Shown here in pieces: positions 1 to 8,018 of a stretch of DNA of 13,923 nt. The stretch comes from Bacillota bacterium. Its GTDB lineage: Bacteria > Bacillota > Clostridia > Saccharofermentanales > DTU023. The stretch lies in assembly GCA_023388605.1 (NCBI GenBank), contig JAEWFX010000038.1, positions 1-13,923 on the forward strand, in the 5' to 3' direction. The position numbers and the translations under genes are program-made. Numbering within the stretch: the first letter of the stretch is position 1; the number at the start of each line of letters is the position of its first letter. Below the pieces are notes generated by a model. The model saw only the letters and a list, made by a program, of their open reading frames with translations, was not told the DNA's origin and did not search any database.

Positions 1-955
1 AGACATAACAGAAAAGAGCAAAGAATACCACGAGGACGAGAACTGCCACACCGAGCAAAGTGAACCACTCCACTCCTTTACCCATAATCAAATCTAGCTC
101 TTCCAAAATCTCCAAGGTACTCGCTGAAACGATATCACCCTGCGAGACGATACGTGTACCAGCAGTGATCATAATAGGGTTATTAATCACCCTCTGATAT
201 GTATCTTTACGTGCATTTTCCGTAGCTGTCTCATCGTACACCACATTGACAATGACTAGACGCGAAGCGATATCACGCACAAGTTCTAAATCTTCGGTAT
301 AAAACTCTTGCGTCTCATTGAGCCTGGCGATCTGTTGATCTAGAACCTGAGTAACTTTGTTCTCATCAAGGCTTTCCTGCATAGTCAATTTAACTGTGTC
401 GATCACATCGCCCTGGAAAAGATTGTAACGATCTTCTGACATTTCGAGGACACGTCTGGTCAACTCTATGTCATAGTCGATATTGAATGTAGTGTTGATG
501 CGGTTGAGCAAATCTGTAGCGACCTGTGCTACTTCTGAAGCGGCTGGATTACGGCGTTCAGTGACATTGAAGTTATTTGGGGCAGAATCGCCTTCGGTAG
601 CATTATTGATTTTATTGCCACTGTAGAGTTTACCGCGTGCCTCCGTAAACATCGCCATCCACTTAGCTGCTTTGGAATTTACCTCATTGGAAATATCTTC
701 CGAACGCAACATTTTTCTGGGCACTTGGGCCATGGCCTCTTCTGCGGCTTCTTCAGTGTGTATGCGATCGACGATACTACGTGGAGCTACTATGTCAACA
801 TTTGAGACATCGTTCACTTTAATATCAAAGCGTTTTGGCATCGATCCATGGTAGATAACTAGAACAGTCATCATATAGAGCAACAACAAAAACGGTAATT
901 TGCCATACCTGTTCCAACGCTCTATCCAGAGTATATTTTTCGGATTTTTCTTCAT
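1..955 (-). CDS. pgpH: PgpH/YqfF-type 7TM-HD family phosphodiesterase, N-terminal part (cut by window edge)
   Basis: The reading frame is open from the ATG at 955 to base 1, giving 318 codons, and the gene continues off the left edge. An AAGGAG ribosome binding site (961-966) lies 5 bases before the ATG. Residues about 17-37 form a first membrane segment (LPFLLLLYMMTVLVIY). A long extracytoplasmic region follows, with the family pattern near its start (VNDVSNVDIVAPRSIVDR, then an Ala/Glu-rich helix). A hydrophobic stretch at about 296-318 looks like the first helix of the 7TM bundle. Known family members carry a cytoplasmic HD domain after that bundle and hydrolyse c-di-AMP. That domain is outside the window, so its catalytic residues cannot be checked. 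Position directly after phoH matches the phoH-yqfF-ybeY order of Bacillota, so ybeY is expected next. The gap to phoH is 23 bases. Confidence 0.85.
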   Translation of the reverse strand, partial: MKKNPKNILWIERWNRYGKLPFLLLLYMMTVLVIYHGSMPKRFDIKVNDVSNVDIVAPRSIVDRIHTEEAAEEAMAQVPRKMLRSEDISNEVNSKAAKWMAMFTEARGKLYSGNKINNATEGDSAPNNFNVTERRNPAASEVAQVATDLLNRINTTFNIDYDIELTRRVLEMSEDRYNLFQGDVIDTVKLTMQESLDENKVTQVLDQQIARLNETQEFYTEDLELVRDIASRLVIVNVVYDETATENARKDTYQRVINNPIMITAGTRIVSQGDIVSASTLEILEELDLIMGKGVEWFTLLGVAVLVLVVFFALFCYV

Positions 956-978
956 CAATTCTCCTTCAAAGTGACGGA

Positions 979-1944
979 TCAACGTTTATGTTCATGCTGA
1001 TCATAAGCAGCGATAATCCTCTGTACCAATGGATTTCTCACCACATCTTGTGCTGTCAACTTGACAAATTTAACACCCTCTACACCTCGGAGTATATATG
1101 GTACATCTTTCAAACCGCTGCGCATATCACGAGGCAGATCGATCTGAGTGATGTCACCTGTCACTACAGCCTTCGAATTAAAACCAATTCTGGTCAAAAA
1201 CATCTTCATCTGCTCACGCGTAGTATTCTGTGCCTCATCAAGAATAATAAAAGCATCATCGAGAGTACGTCCACGCATGTAAGCTAGCGGCGAAATTTCG
1301 ATCAGTCCTTTCTCTAAATTCAAGCGATATTGATCTGAGCCCATCAAATCGTAGAGTGAATCATAGAGAGGTCTCATATAAGGATCGACCTTCATCTGCA
1401 GATCTCCTGGCAAAAAACCTAGTTTTTCACCTGCTTCGACAGCCGGACGCGTCAAGATAATCCTGGATACGCGACGTGCCTTGAAGGCCTTTACAGCCAT
1501 CGCTACTGCCAGATATGTCTTACCTGTACCTGCTGGCCCGATACCGAATGTTAAATCGTTTTTGTCGATGGCTTTAATATATTTCTGTTGACCTGAGGTC
1601 TTGCTGTAAATAGGTCTACCCTTGGCATTGATGGTAATAAAATCAGGCGAATAAGCGATTTCACAAACTTCCTGATCTCCAGTCTGACGAGCCTGATCGA
1701 TCAAGTAACGTACAGCTTGTTCATCGGCATCGATTCCTTGTCTGTACATCTCTGATAATTTGCGGTAAACATTATTAGCTTGTTCGATGGCTTGCGGTTC
1801 GCCTATCAAAGTAAGTCCATCATTATCCAATACTGTACGTACATCTAATTGATCGGCGATCAGATTGCTGTTGAACTGTAAACTACCAACTAGAGCTGCT
1901 ACTTCTTGATTGTCATCACAATGAATTCTGCTCTTATTTTCCAT
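979..1944 (-). CDS. phoH: PhoH-like ATPase (YbeZ)
   Basis: Predicted cytoplasmic P-loop ATPase of the PhoH/YbeZ family, usually linked to RNA metabolism and ribosome maturation alongside YbeY; its exact reaction is unsettled. The Walker A motif GPAGTGKT is at residues 136-143 and the Walker B motif FIILDEAQN at about 232-240. RPAVEAGEKLGFLPGDL and the C-terminal LTAQDVVRNPLVQRII are typical family blocks. The N-terminal ~100 residues match the small RNA-binding-like domain of the family. I start it at the ATG at 1944, giving 321 aa, because GGAGG sits 5 bases before that codon. A start at 1965 would add 7 residues and place the ribosome binding site inside the gene. The first 11 bases overlap the end of rluD and the binding site lies in the last rluD codons, so translational coupling is likely. 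Confidence 0.93.
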   Translation of the reverse strand: MENKSRIHCDDNQEVAALVGSLQFNSNLIADQLDVRTVLDNDGLTLIGEPQAIEQANNVYRKLSEMYRQGIDADEQAVRYLIDQARQTGDQEVCEIAYSPDFITINAKGRPIYSKTSGQQKYIKAIDKNDLTFGIGPAGTGKTYLAVAMAVKAFKARRVSRIILTRPAVEAGEKLGFLPGDLQMKVDPYMRPLYDSLYDLMGSDQYRLNLEKGLIEISPLAYMRGRTLDDAFIILDEAQNTTREQMKMFLTRIGFNSKAVVTGDITQIDLPRDMRSGLKDVPYILRGVEGVKFVKLTAQDVVRNPLVQRIIAAYDQHEHKR

Positions 1945-2875
1945 ATTTACCTCCAACTTCAGCAACTAAAGTTTTCTTCAGGTCTATAAACCAGGAAGGT
2001 AGGTCTATAGAAAAACTCAACTCTTCTTCGGTATTTGGATGTACAAAACTGATCGCACGTGCAACTAAAGCTTGTCCTTTTAGAAAGTATGTTGGACGGT
2101 TAGCTGCATAGACGGGATCACCGATTACAGGACAACCTATATACTTACTGTGCACACGGATTTGATGTGTACGGCCAGTATGCAGATGAAACTCTACTAG
2201 ACTGCTATTTGCATAGCGTTCCAGAACATAAAAATCTGTGATGGCTTGCTTGCCATCAGCATTGATCGCCATACGCTGACGATTGTATTGATCTCGACCG
2301 ATGGGAGCATCTATACGTCCGCGATCAGCGCTCGGCTGTCCCCAGACACAAGCTGCATAAATACGTTTGACAGCGTGTACCGCCAAATCTTCAGCCAACT
2401 TGCGGTGAGTCGCATTATTTTTAGCTACAACTAGTAATCCAGCAGTATCTTTATCTAGACGATGTACTATACCTGGTCTGAACTCACCGCTTAGATCAGA
2501 TAATTGCTTGCAGTGATACAGCAAACCGTTGACCAATGTACCAGAGTAATGCCCTGGGGCTGGATGAACGACCATACCCTGAGGCTTATTGATAACTAAA
2601 AGATCTTCATCCTCATAGACAATATCGAGATCCATAGCTTGAGGTTCTGCTGAAAGTGGCATCTGTGCACTAAGTCTTACAGATATTGCTTCTCCACCAC
2701 TGAGTTTTAGACCAGCTTTAATCTTATTTTTACCTTTAACTTCAACTTCACCATCAGCGATCAAACGACTGATCTCTGAGCGAGAACACTCCGGTAGCTT
2801 AGTAACTAACCAATGATCTAAACGCTGTTCTTTGGCTTCGATTGGAACTAGAAAAGTTTTAATATCACTGTCCAT
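1934..2875 (-). CDS. rluD: RluA/RluD-family 23S rRNA pseudouridine synthase
   Basis: Converts specific uridines of large-subunit rRNA to pseudouridine. Residues about 17-70 form an S4 RNA-binding domain. The catalytic domain carries GIVHRLDKDTAGLLVVAKN with the nucleophilic Asp at about 141, and later HLHTGRTHQIRVH, both standard for the RluA family. Length is 313 aa from the ATG at 2875. That start has GGAG 6 bases upstream; a start at 2905 would add ten residues reaching deeper into lspA. The gene overlaps lspA by 11 bases and its own end overlaps phoH by 11 bases. lspA followed by an RluD homologue is a common pair in Bacillota, where the synthase is often called YlyB. The target uridine cannot be read from sequence, so the rluD symbol names the subfamily rather than a proven site. 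Confidence 0.9.
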   Translation of the reverse strand: MDSDIKTFLVPIEAKEQRLDHWLVTKLPECSRSEISRLIADGEVEVKGKNKIKAGLKLSGGEAISVRLSAQMPLSAEPQAMDLDIVYEDEDLLVINKPQGMVVHPAPGHYSGTLVNGLLYHCKQLSDLSGEFRPGIVHRLDKDTAGLLVVAKNNATHRKLAEDLAVHAVKRIYAACVWGQPSADRGRIDAPIGRDQYNRQRMAINADGKQAITDFYVLERYANSSLVEFHLHTGRTHQIRVHSKYIGCPVIGDPVYAANRPTYFLKGQALVARAISFVHPNTEEELSFSIDLPSWFIDLKKTLVAEVGGKYGK

Positions 2876-3371
2876 CAGCAGCTCCTGCAAAATCGAATAG
2901 ATCATCTATATTTTTACATCGCAAAACTATGTAAAGTAGATATATAACGGCTAAAACGATACAACTATCGGCAAAATTAAAGGCAGGATATTGATAACTA
3001 CCAAATTGTAGTGCGATAAAGTCGATAACTTCGCCCAGACGCAACCTATCAATCAGATTGCCGACCGTACCTGCTATTAAGACAATGACGGTCACACGCG
3101 CCACATCCTTTTGGGCTTTGCTATAGACATAAAAAAATATGCATGTGGCGACGAAGGAAATTATCGACAAAAAAATAATGCCGATTGTCCGATCTGCTAG
3201 TATGCCCCAAGCCGCACCTCGATTGCGTACGTGCACTAAAGAGAAAAAGTTTTTGATCAAAGGGATCTCGTCGCCGATCGACAGATTCCAATTAACCATT
3301 AACTTAGTTACTTGATCAATGATGATCAGTATTGACAATAAAAAGAGATGTTTACTTCTTATGCGATTCAT
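2865..3371 (-). CDS. lspA: Lipoprotein signal peptidase (signal peptidase II)
   Basis: Integral membrane aspartic protease that cleaves the signal peptide of lipid-modified prolipoproteins. At 168 aa it has the usual size and four hydrophobic segments, at about 8-25, 63-83, 91-107 and 135-151. Family motifs are all present: DQVTKL near residue 19, NRGAAWGIL at 50-58, GTVGNLIDR at 101-109 and FNFADS at 131-136. The catalytic pair is predicted to be Asp108 and Asp135. The ribosome binding site is weak: only AGG, about 7 bases before the ATG. The gene lies 20 bases after ymdB, and its last 11 bases contain the rluD start. Confidence 0.96.
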   Translation of the reverse strand: MNRIRSKHLFLLSILIIIDQVTKLMVNWNLSIGDEIPLIKNFFSLVHVRNRGAAWGILADRTIGIIFLSIISFVATCIFFYVYSKAQKDVARVTVIVLIAGTVGNLIDRLRLGEVIDFIALQFGSYQYPAFNFADSCIVLAVIYLLYIVLRCKNIDDLFDFAGAADGQ

Positions 3372-3391
3372 AATGTGCCTAATAAATTAAA

Positions 3392-4183
3392 CTATTCCCA
3401 GATCATTAAACGCTCGATCGACTGTGCCCTACCAGTAGTCTCATCGATGCTGACAATAGCACCTTGTAGCGTACTTGCACCTTGAGTCTCAACTTCATAG
3501 CGGGCAGGCAAACTATGGGCAAAACGTCTGATACCAGCATTTTTACTCATGCCTATAATGCCATCACCTGGTCCGGTCATACCTAGATCAGTGATGTATG
3601 CAGTGCCAGCGCCTAGTATGCGCTCATCAGCAGTTTGAACGTGGGTATGCGTTCCGAAAACTACGCTGACTCTGTCCTGTAAATAATATCCCATGGCGAT
3701 TTTCTCGGCGGTAGCTTCAGCGTGAAAATCAACTAAGATAACCTGCGGACAATACTTGTCACGCCATGTATCTAGTTTCTGCTCGATAGCGACAAAGGGA
3801 TTATCAAAATTATGATTGAAGACTTGACCGTGTAAATTGATCAACAAAACTTTCACGCCACTCTCGGTAGTCGATACTACATGATCAAATCCAGGCCAAC
3901 TAGGAGGGCCATTGAGCGGTCGACAGATATTGGGAAAATCATCACAATCCTTGATCCATCCTTGCTTCGCCCAGGCATGATTTCCGAGTGTCATCAAATC
4001 GACACCTGCGCGCTGCAGATGTCTGGCACTCATAGCATCTATACCTAGACCTCCACTCGCATTTTCAGCATTAGCTACACAGAGTTGAATCTGATGTTGC
4101 TCCTTGAGTACAGGGAGATGCTTACTGATTAAATCTTGTCCACAGCGTCCAACAATATCGCCGATTAAAAGTATCTTGAACAT
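3392..4183 (-). CDS. ymdB: YmdB family metallophosphoesterase (TIGR00282 type)
   Basis: Cytoplasmic calcineurin-like metallophosphoesterase of 263 aa. Bacillus subtilis YmdB is known to hydrolyse 2',3'-cyclic AMP and to affect biofilm and motility decisions. Metal-binding motifs appear in order: GDIVG (Asp9), NAEN (Glu40, Asn41), GNHAW (Asn68, His69), DFHAEATAEK (His154) and GTHTHVQTAD (His179, His181), followed by TDLGMTGPGDGIIGM. All expected ligands are present. AAAGGTG lies just before the ATG. As in Bacillus, the gene follows rny, but here a strong hairpin terminator separates them. Expression therefore needs read-through or a promoter in the AT-rich 40 bases before the gene; TATAGT is a weak -10 candidate there, with no convincing -35. 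Confidence 0.95.
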   Translation of the reverse strand: MFKILLIGDIVGRCGQDLISKHLPVLKEQHQIQLCVANAENASGGLGIDAMSARHLQRAGVDLMTLGNHAWAKQGWIKDCDDFPNICRPLNGPPSWPGFDHVVSTTESGVKVLLINLHGQVFNHNFDNPFVAIEQKLDTWRDKYCPQVILVDFHAEATAEKIAMGYYLQDRVSVVFGTHTHVQTADERILGAGTAYITDLGMTGPGDGIIGMSKNAGIRRFAHSLPARYEVETQGASTLQGAIVSIDETTGRAQSIERLMIWE

Positions 4184-4218
4184 TTACACCTTTAAAAATA
4201 ATTTGACTATATTTTAAC

Positions 4219-4250
4219 AAATAAAAAAGGTGTCTGTCAGACACCTTTTT
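4219..4250 (-). terminator. Rho-independent terminator after rny
   Basis: Bases 4224-4250 are a perfect inverted repeat, AAAAAGGTGTCTG then its complement CAGACACCTTTTT around a single central base. It folds as a 12-pair stem with a 3-base loop. On the minus strand it starts 5 bases after the rny stop codon and ends in a T-rich run. The symmetric A/T flanks would let it work in both directions, although no plus-strand gene is present here. Confidence 0.9.
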
Positions 4251-4255
4251 GCCAC

Positions 4256-5818
4256 TTATCGTGCATAATCGACTACTCGACTCTCACGGATTAATTGGAC
4301 TTTGATTTCACCAGGATATTTAAGTTCTTGTTCAATTTTCTTTGTAATTTCATGAGCCTTGAGAATCATTTCATCGTCGCGCATCGATTCAGGTCTCACA
4401 ATGACTCTGATCTCACGACCAGCCTGTACAGCAAATGATTTCTCTACTCCCTCAAAGGAATCAGCGATTTCTTCTAACTTCTCAATACGTTTGATATAAG
4501 TCTCAAGATGCTCACTACGTGCCCCAGGACGAGCGGCAGAAATAGCATCTGCTGCAGCCACAATACCAGATATCAGATACTTGGCTTCGACATCACCGTG
4601 ATGAGATTCGATGGCGTTGACGATCACATCAGATTCATTGTACTTGCGAGCGATAGCAGCACCTAATGCTACATGTGTGCCCTCCATCTCAAAATCGACG
4701 GCTTTACCGATGTCATGTAAGAGACCAGCACGCTTAGCAGTCATTACATCTAAACCCAGTTGCGACGCCATGATTCCCGATAAATTAGCGACTTCCATCG
4801 AGTGTTGTAGACAGTTTTGACCGTAGCTTGTACGGAATTTCATTCGACCGATGATACGGATAATCTCAGGATGCAAACCGACAACACCAGTTTCGAAAAC
4901 AGCAGTTTCGCCAGCTTGACGTATGGTATCTTCCATCTCAATTTTAGCCTTCGCCACCATCTCTTCGATTCTAGTAGGATGGATACGACCATCGTAAACT
5001 AGTTTCTCGATAGCATTGCGGGCTATTTCACGACGGATGGGATCAAAACCAGATAAGATCACCGCTTCTGGTGTATCATCGATGATCAAGTCGATACCAG
5101 TGAGATTTTCTAAGGTTCGGATATTACGACCTTCACGACCGATAATGCGACCTTTCATCTCATCATTGGGCAGACTGACTACAGTAACTGTAGCATCAGA
5201 GACATAATCTGATGCATATCTTTGAATTGAACTGACAATCACTTCTTTGGCGATACGATCGGCCTTGTCTTTAACTTCGTCCTCAAGCTGTTTCAATAGA
5301 ACAGCCATATCGTGCTCATATTCAATACGAGCTTCAGACATCAGTTTTTCGCGAGCCTCTGTCATAGACAGACTCGCTACTTTCTCGAGTTCAGCCAATA
5401 ATTTTTGTTCACCTTGTACGATCTCGCTTTCACGTTGATTCAAGGTCTTAGTCAGATCTTCTAACTCTTGCTCACGCTCTTCTTGTTGATCGAAGCGACG
5501 TTGCAATTGGTTTTCCTTCTGATTCAGACGCTTGCGTTCAAGATTTAATTCCTGTTTTTTTGCCTTCGCTGAACTCTCTAATTCTAAACGCACTTTACGC
5601 ACTTCATTGTTAGTTTGGTTCAGCAGATCATTGCGTAATTTTTCAGATTTCTTCTCTGCTTCTGCCACCAGTGCAGAACAATCTGCCTTGGTGTTCTTAA
5701 CTTCTTCTTCGAGTTTTTGACGTTCTTTACTAAAGCCTTTTTTATAGTAAATAATCACAGCCACACCCGCACAGAGTAAGCCGAGTAACAAACCGATAAT
5801 AAAAAACAGCCAGTTAAT
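4256..5818 (-). CDS. rny: Ribonuclease Y, probable ATT start codon
   Basis: Membrane-anchored endoribonuclease that starts mRNA decay in many Gram-positive bacteria. The protein opens with a membrane helix (NWLFFIIGLLLGLLCAG), followed by a long charged coiled coil to about residue 190. A KH domain then carries GRIIGREGRNIRTLE. The HD domain has HSMEV and GLLHDIGKA, holding the metal-binding His and His-Asp residues. The C terminus is conserved (KSFAVQAGREIRVIV). The start is unusual. The only standard in-frame starts are TTG at 5851, with no ribosome binding site, TTG at 5833 and GTG at 5827, both overlapping the Shine-Dalgarno. GGAGGTGA at 5831-5824 lies 5 bases before ATT at 5818. That start gives 520 aa, which as I recall is also the B. 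subtilis length. The annotated start is therefore inferred; an extension to 5851 gives 531 aa. The gene follows lysS, with a hairpin between. Confidence 0.93.
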   Translation of the reverse strand: MNWLFFIIGLLLGLLCAGVAVIIYYKKGFSKERQKLEEEVKNTKADCSALVAEAEKKSEKLRNDLLNQTNNEVRKVRLELESSAKAKKQELNLERKRLNQKENQLQRRFDQQEEREQELEDLTKTLNQRESEIVQGEQKLLAELEKVASLSMTEAREKLMSEARIEYEHDMAVLLKQLEDEVKDKADRIAKEVIVSSIQRYASDYVSDATVTVVSLPNDEMKGRIIGREGRNIRTLENLTGIDLIIDDTPEAVILSGFDPIRREIARNAIEKLVYDGRIHPTRIEEMVAKAKIEMEDTIRQAGETAVFETGVVGLHPEIIRIIGRMKFRTSYGQNCLQHSMEVANLSGIMASQLGLDVMTAKRAGLLHDIGKAVDFEMEGTHVALGAAIARKYNESDVIVNAIESHHGDVEAKYLISGIVAAADAISAARPGARSEHLETYIKRIEKLEEIADSFEGVEKSFAVQAGREIRVIVRPESMRDDEMILKAHEITKKIEQELKYPGEIKVQLIRESRVVDYAR

Positions 5819-5823
5819 GGCAA

Positions 5824-5831
5824 TCACCTCC
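5824..5831 (-). promoter_or_regulatory. Near-perfect Shine-Dalgarno that decides the rny start
   Basis: GGAGGTGA on the minus strand matches eight bases of the anti-Shine-Dalgarno complement. The only codon at ideal spacing is ATT at 5818-5816, with 8 bases between GGAGG and the codon. No ATG in the rny frame lies nearby. Confidence 0.7.
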
Positions 5832-5875
5832 AAATCATATTCAATTTTCAAGTTTCATAGTTTAATTCAAAATCA

Positions 5876-5910
5876 GAGTGAATATGTGCAAAAAGCACAA
5901 ATATTCACTC
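5876..5910 (-). terminator. Hairpin between lysS and rny, possible weak terminator or processing site
   Basis: GAGTGAATAT (5876-5885) pairs with ATATTCACTC (5901-5910). An inner GTGC/GCAC stem closes an AAAAA loop, with a two-base bulge. On the minus strand the hairpin follows the lysS stop by about 55 bases. The downstream sequence (TGATTTTG) is a poor T tract, so partial termination or an mRNA stability element is as likely as a full terminator. Confidence 0.55.
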
Positions 5911-5965
5911 AATAATTTTAGATTTTGCGCAGTAGGCTGTCAAACGTCACCGCTGACTAGATTTC

Positions 5966-7459
5966 CTATTCGGCGTTTAACGGTTTCATTGTCGGGAACA
6001 ATAAGACATCACGGATAGTAGAACTATCGGTGAGCAGCATGACCAGACGATCGATACCGATGCCGAGTCCACCTGTGGGTGGCATACCGTACTCTAAAGC
6101 TTCGATATAGTCATAGTCTGGTAAGCAAGCTTCTTCATCGCCAGCACGATGTTTTTCGTACTGCTTCATAAAGCGGTTCAATTGCTCTTCCGGATCATTT
6201 AATTCACTGTAAGCATTACCGTACTCTGTACCCTTGATAAACAATTCAAAGCGCTCTGTAATGCTCTTATCATCACGACGCTGCTTACTCAGAGGCGAAA
6301 TTTCAACCGGATAATCGTAGATAAAAGTAGGCTGAATCAACTTGTCCTCACAAAAAGCATCAAAGAACATACTCAAGAGTTGTCCCTTACTGGTACCAGC
6401 TGCCACTTCTATGCCTCGCTCTTTGGCGATGACGAGCAAGTCATCTAACTCCAAGGCATCAAAATCGACATCAGCATACTCTTTGACAGCATCTTTCATC
6501 GACAATCTTCTGAACGGAGGTGTGAGATCTAAGGCTGTACCTTGATACTCTATCTGGTAAGTTCCATTCACCTCTAGGCAGGCTTGAGAGATCAATTTCT
6601 CTGTCAATTTCATCATGTCTTCATAGTCAGCGTATGCTTGATAGATCTCGACCATGGTGAATTCAGGATTGTGTTTGTACGACATACCTTCATTGCGGAA
6701 ATTACGACCGATCTCAAATACTCGTTCAAAACCACCGACAATCAAGCGTTTAAGATAGAGCTCAGGTGATATTCTTAGATGAAGCTCTAAGTCTAGGGTA
6801 TTGTGATGCGTGAGAAAAGGTCTGGCGTCTGCACCATGCGCGATGGTATTCAACAAGGGAGTCTCAACCTCTAAAAAATCTTCAGCTAACAGAGAATTGC
6901 GTATAGAGGTGATAATCTGCGAACGCTTAAAGAAATTGGTCTTCACCTGCGGATTGACGACCAAGTCGAGATAACGCTTGCGATAGCGTGTATCTAAATC
7001 CTGCAGGCCGTGGAATTTCTCCGGCAATGGTCTCAGGCACTTAGCAAGCAGCAAGTAATCAGTAGTACGTATGGAGATTTCACCGCGTTTAGTACGGAAG
7101 ACATGACCAGTCACCTGGACGACATCACCCAGATCGAGATTTTGCCAAGCCTGGTACTTCTCTTCACCCAGTACATCTATTTTCGTAAAAATCTGAATTT
7201 TGCCCTGACGATCGTGCAGATCGACAAAGCTGACCTTGCCCATGCCACGCTTGCTCATTACGCGGCCAGCGACCTTGACTTCCTGCTCTTCTAACTGATC
7301 GAAATTATCGATAATCTCAGCACTGTGATGTGTGACTTCACAACTGTTGAGATCATAGGGCGAAGCATCTTCGCTGCGTAATTTGACTAACTTCTCGCGG
7401 CGAATGCTCGACTGCTCATCTAATTCTAAATTTGGGTTAACAATATTATCCTTGTCCAC
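5966..7459 (-). CDS. lysS: Lysyl-tRNA synthetase, class II
   Basis: Charges tRNA-Lys with lysine using ATP. At 497 aa it has the normal class II size. An N-terminal OB-fold anticodon-binding domain covers about 60-140 (VKVAGRVMSKRGMGK, VSFVDLHDRQGKIQIF). Motif 1 is near 193-210 (FLEVETPLLNTIAHGA). Motif 2 is near 248-272 (FEIGRNFRNEG, HNPEFTMVE). Motif 3 is near the C terminus (GLGIGIDRLVMLL). The start is a GTG at 7459 with AGGAG 6 bases upstream. That AGGAG overlaps the greA stop codon, and the gap is only 8 bases, so the two are cotranscribed and probably translationally coupled. greA-lysS is a recurrent pair in Bacillota. No T-box leader can be present, since greA lies directly upstream. 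Confidence 0.97.
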   Translation of the reverse strand: MDKDNIVNPNLELDEQSSIRREKLVKLRSEDASPYDLNSCEVTHHSAEIIDNFDQLEEQEVKVAGRVMSKRGMGKVSFVDLHDRQGKIQIFTKIDVLGEEKYQAWQNLDLGDVVQVTGHVFRTKRGEISIRTTDYLLLAKCLRPLPEKFHGLQDLDTRYRKRYLDLVVNPQVKTNFFKRSQIITSIRNSLLAEDFLEVETPLLNTIAHGADARPFLTHHNTLDLELHLRISPELYLKRLIVGGFERVFEIGRNFRNEGMSYKHNPEFTMVEIYQAYADYEDMMKLTEKLISQACLEVNGTYQIEYQGTALDLTPPFRRLSMKDAVKEYADVDFDALELDDLLVIAKERGIEVAAGTSKGQLLSMFFDAFCEDKLIQPTFIYDYPVEISPLSKQRRDDKSITERFELFIKGTEYGNAYSELNDPEEQLNRFMKQYEKHRAGDEEACLPDYDYIEALEYGMPPTGGLGIGIDRLVMLLTDSSTIRDVLLFPTMKPLNAE

Positions 7460-7467
7460 GTAAACTC

Positions 7468-7953
7468 CTATGCCTGCGGCTTCTCAATCTTCAAAATCTT
7501 ATATTCTAGCTGTCCGCTCGGAGTTTTGACTTTGATCTTAGAACCCTTTTTCTTGCCTAGGATAGCTGCACCGACTGGCGAAGCTGAAGAGATCTTGTTT
7601 TTGAAGATATCTTCTTCTTGTTGACTGACCAATAAGTAGGTCTGTTCTAAATCCAGATCTACGTCTAAGATGGTCACCTTTGAACCTAGAGACACTTCGT
7701 TATTGCTGATATTGGTATCATCGATGATCTTTGCACTCTTTAAGATCTTTTCAATTTCAGCGATACGCATCTCAACTTCAGCTTGGGCGGTTTTAGCATC
7801 GTCATATTCTGAGTTTTCAGATAAATCACCCAATGAACGAGCCTCCTTCAGACGCTCTGCCACCTCATCTAAAGCTTTAGTTTTCAAGTGATCTAGTTCA
7901 TGTTCAAGATCTTGAATACCAGAAAGTGTTAATTCATATACTTGTTCTGCCAT
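7468..7953 (-). CDS. greA: Transcription elongation factor GreA
   Basis: Binds the secondary channel of RNA polymerase and stimulates cleavage of backtracked transcripts. At 161 aa it is the standard length. The N-terminal antiparallel coiled coil carries the tip motif GDLSENSEY, holding the acidic residues needed for cleavage, followed by AKTAQAEVEMRIAEIE. The C-terminal FKBP-like domain has SPVGAAILGKKKGS and ends in a basic, hydrophobic strand. AAGGAG lies just before the ATG. A 115-base gap separates it from guaB, and a candidate promoter there suggests that greA-lysS can be transcribed on its own. Confidence 0.97.
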   Translation of the reverse strand: MAEQVYELTLSGIQDLEHELDHLKTKALDEVAERLKEARSLGDLSENSEYDDAKTAQAEVEMRIAEIEKILKSAKIIDDTNISNNEVSLGSKVTILDVDLDLEQTYLLVSQQEEDIFKNKISSASPVGAAILGKKKGSKIKVKTPSGQLEYKILKIEKPQA

Positions 7954-7988
7954 ATTAGCTCCTTATCTATAATTAAAAATCTCTAAAT

Positions 7989-8018
7989 AATATAAAACAT
8001 ATTTTATTCAGATACCAA
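7989..8018 (-). promoter_or_regulatory. Candidate sigma-A type promoter for greA-lysS
   Basis: On the minus strand, TTGGTA (8018-8013) is followed after 18 bases by TATATT (7994-7989). Transcription would begin near 7982, leaving a leader of about 28 bases that contains the greA AAGGAG. The -35 matches consensus at four of six positions and the -10 at five of six. Other AT-rich placements are possible. Confidence 0.35.

Noticed and set aside
5824..5858. Two tiny minus-strand reading frames upstream of rny (MKLEN from 5858 and MIWR from 5838)
   Set aside because: Neither has a ribosome binding site. They are four or five codons long, and one ends inside the rny Shine-Dalgarno; such frames arise easily by chance.
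7010..7294. Plus-strand open frames opposite lysS, rny, guaB, pyrG and other genes (for example 94 codons here)
   Set aside because: All are antisense to clearly coding genes and show no protein family features or ribosome binding sites; they reflect codon bias of the real genes.
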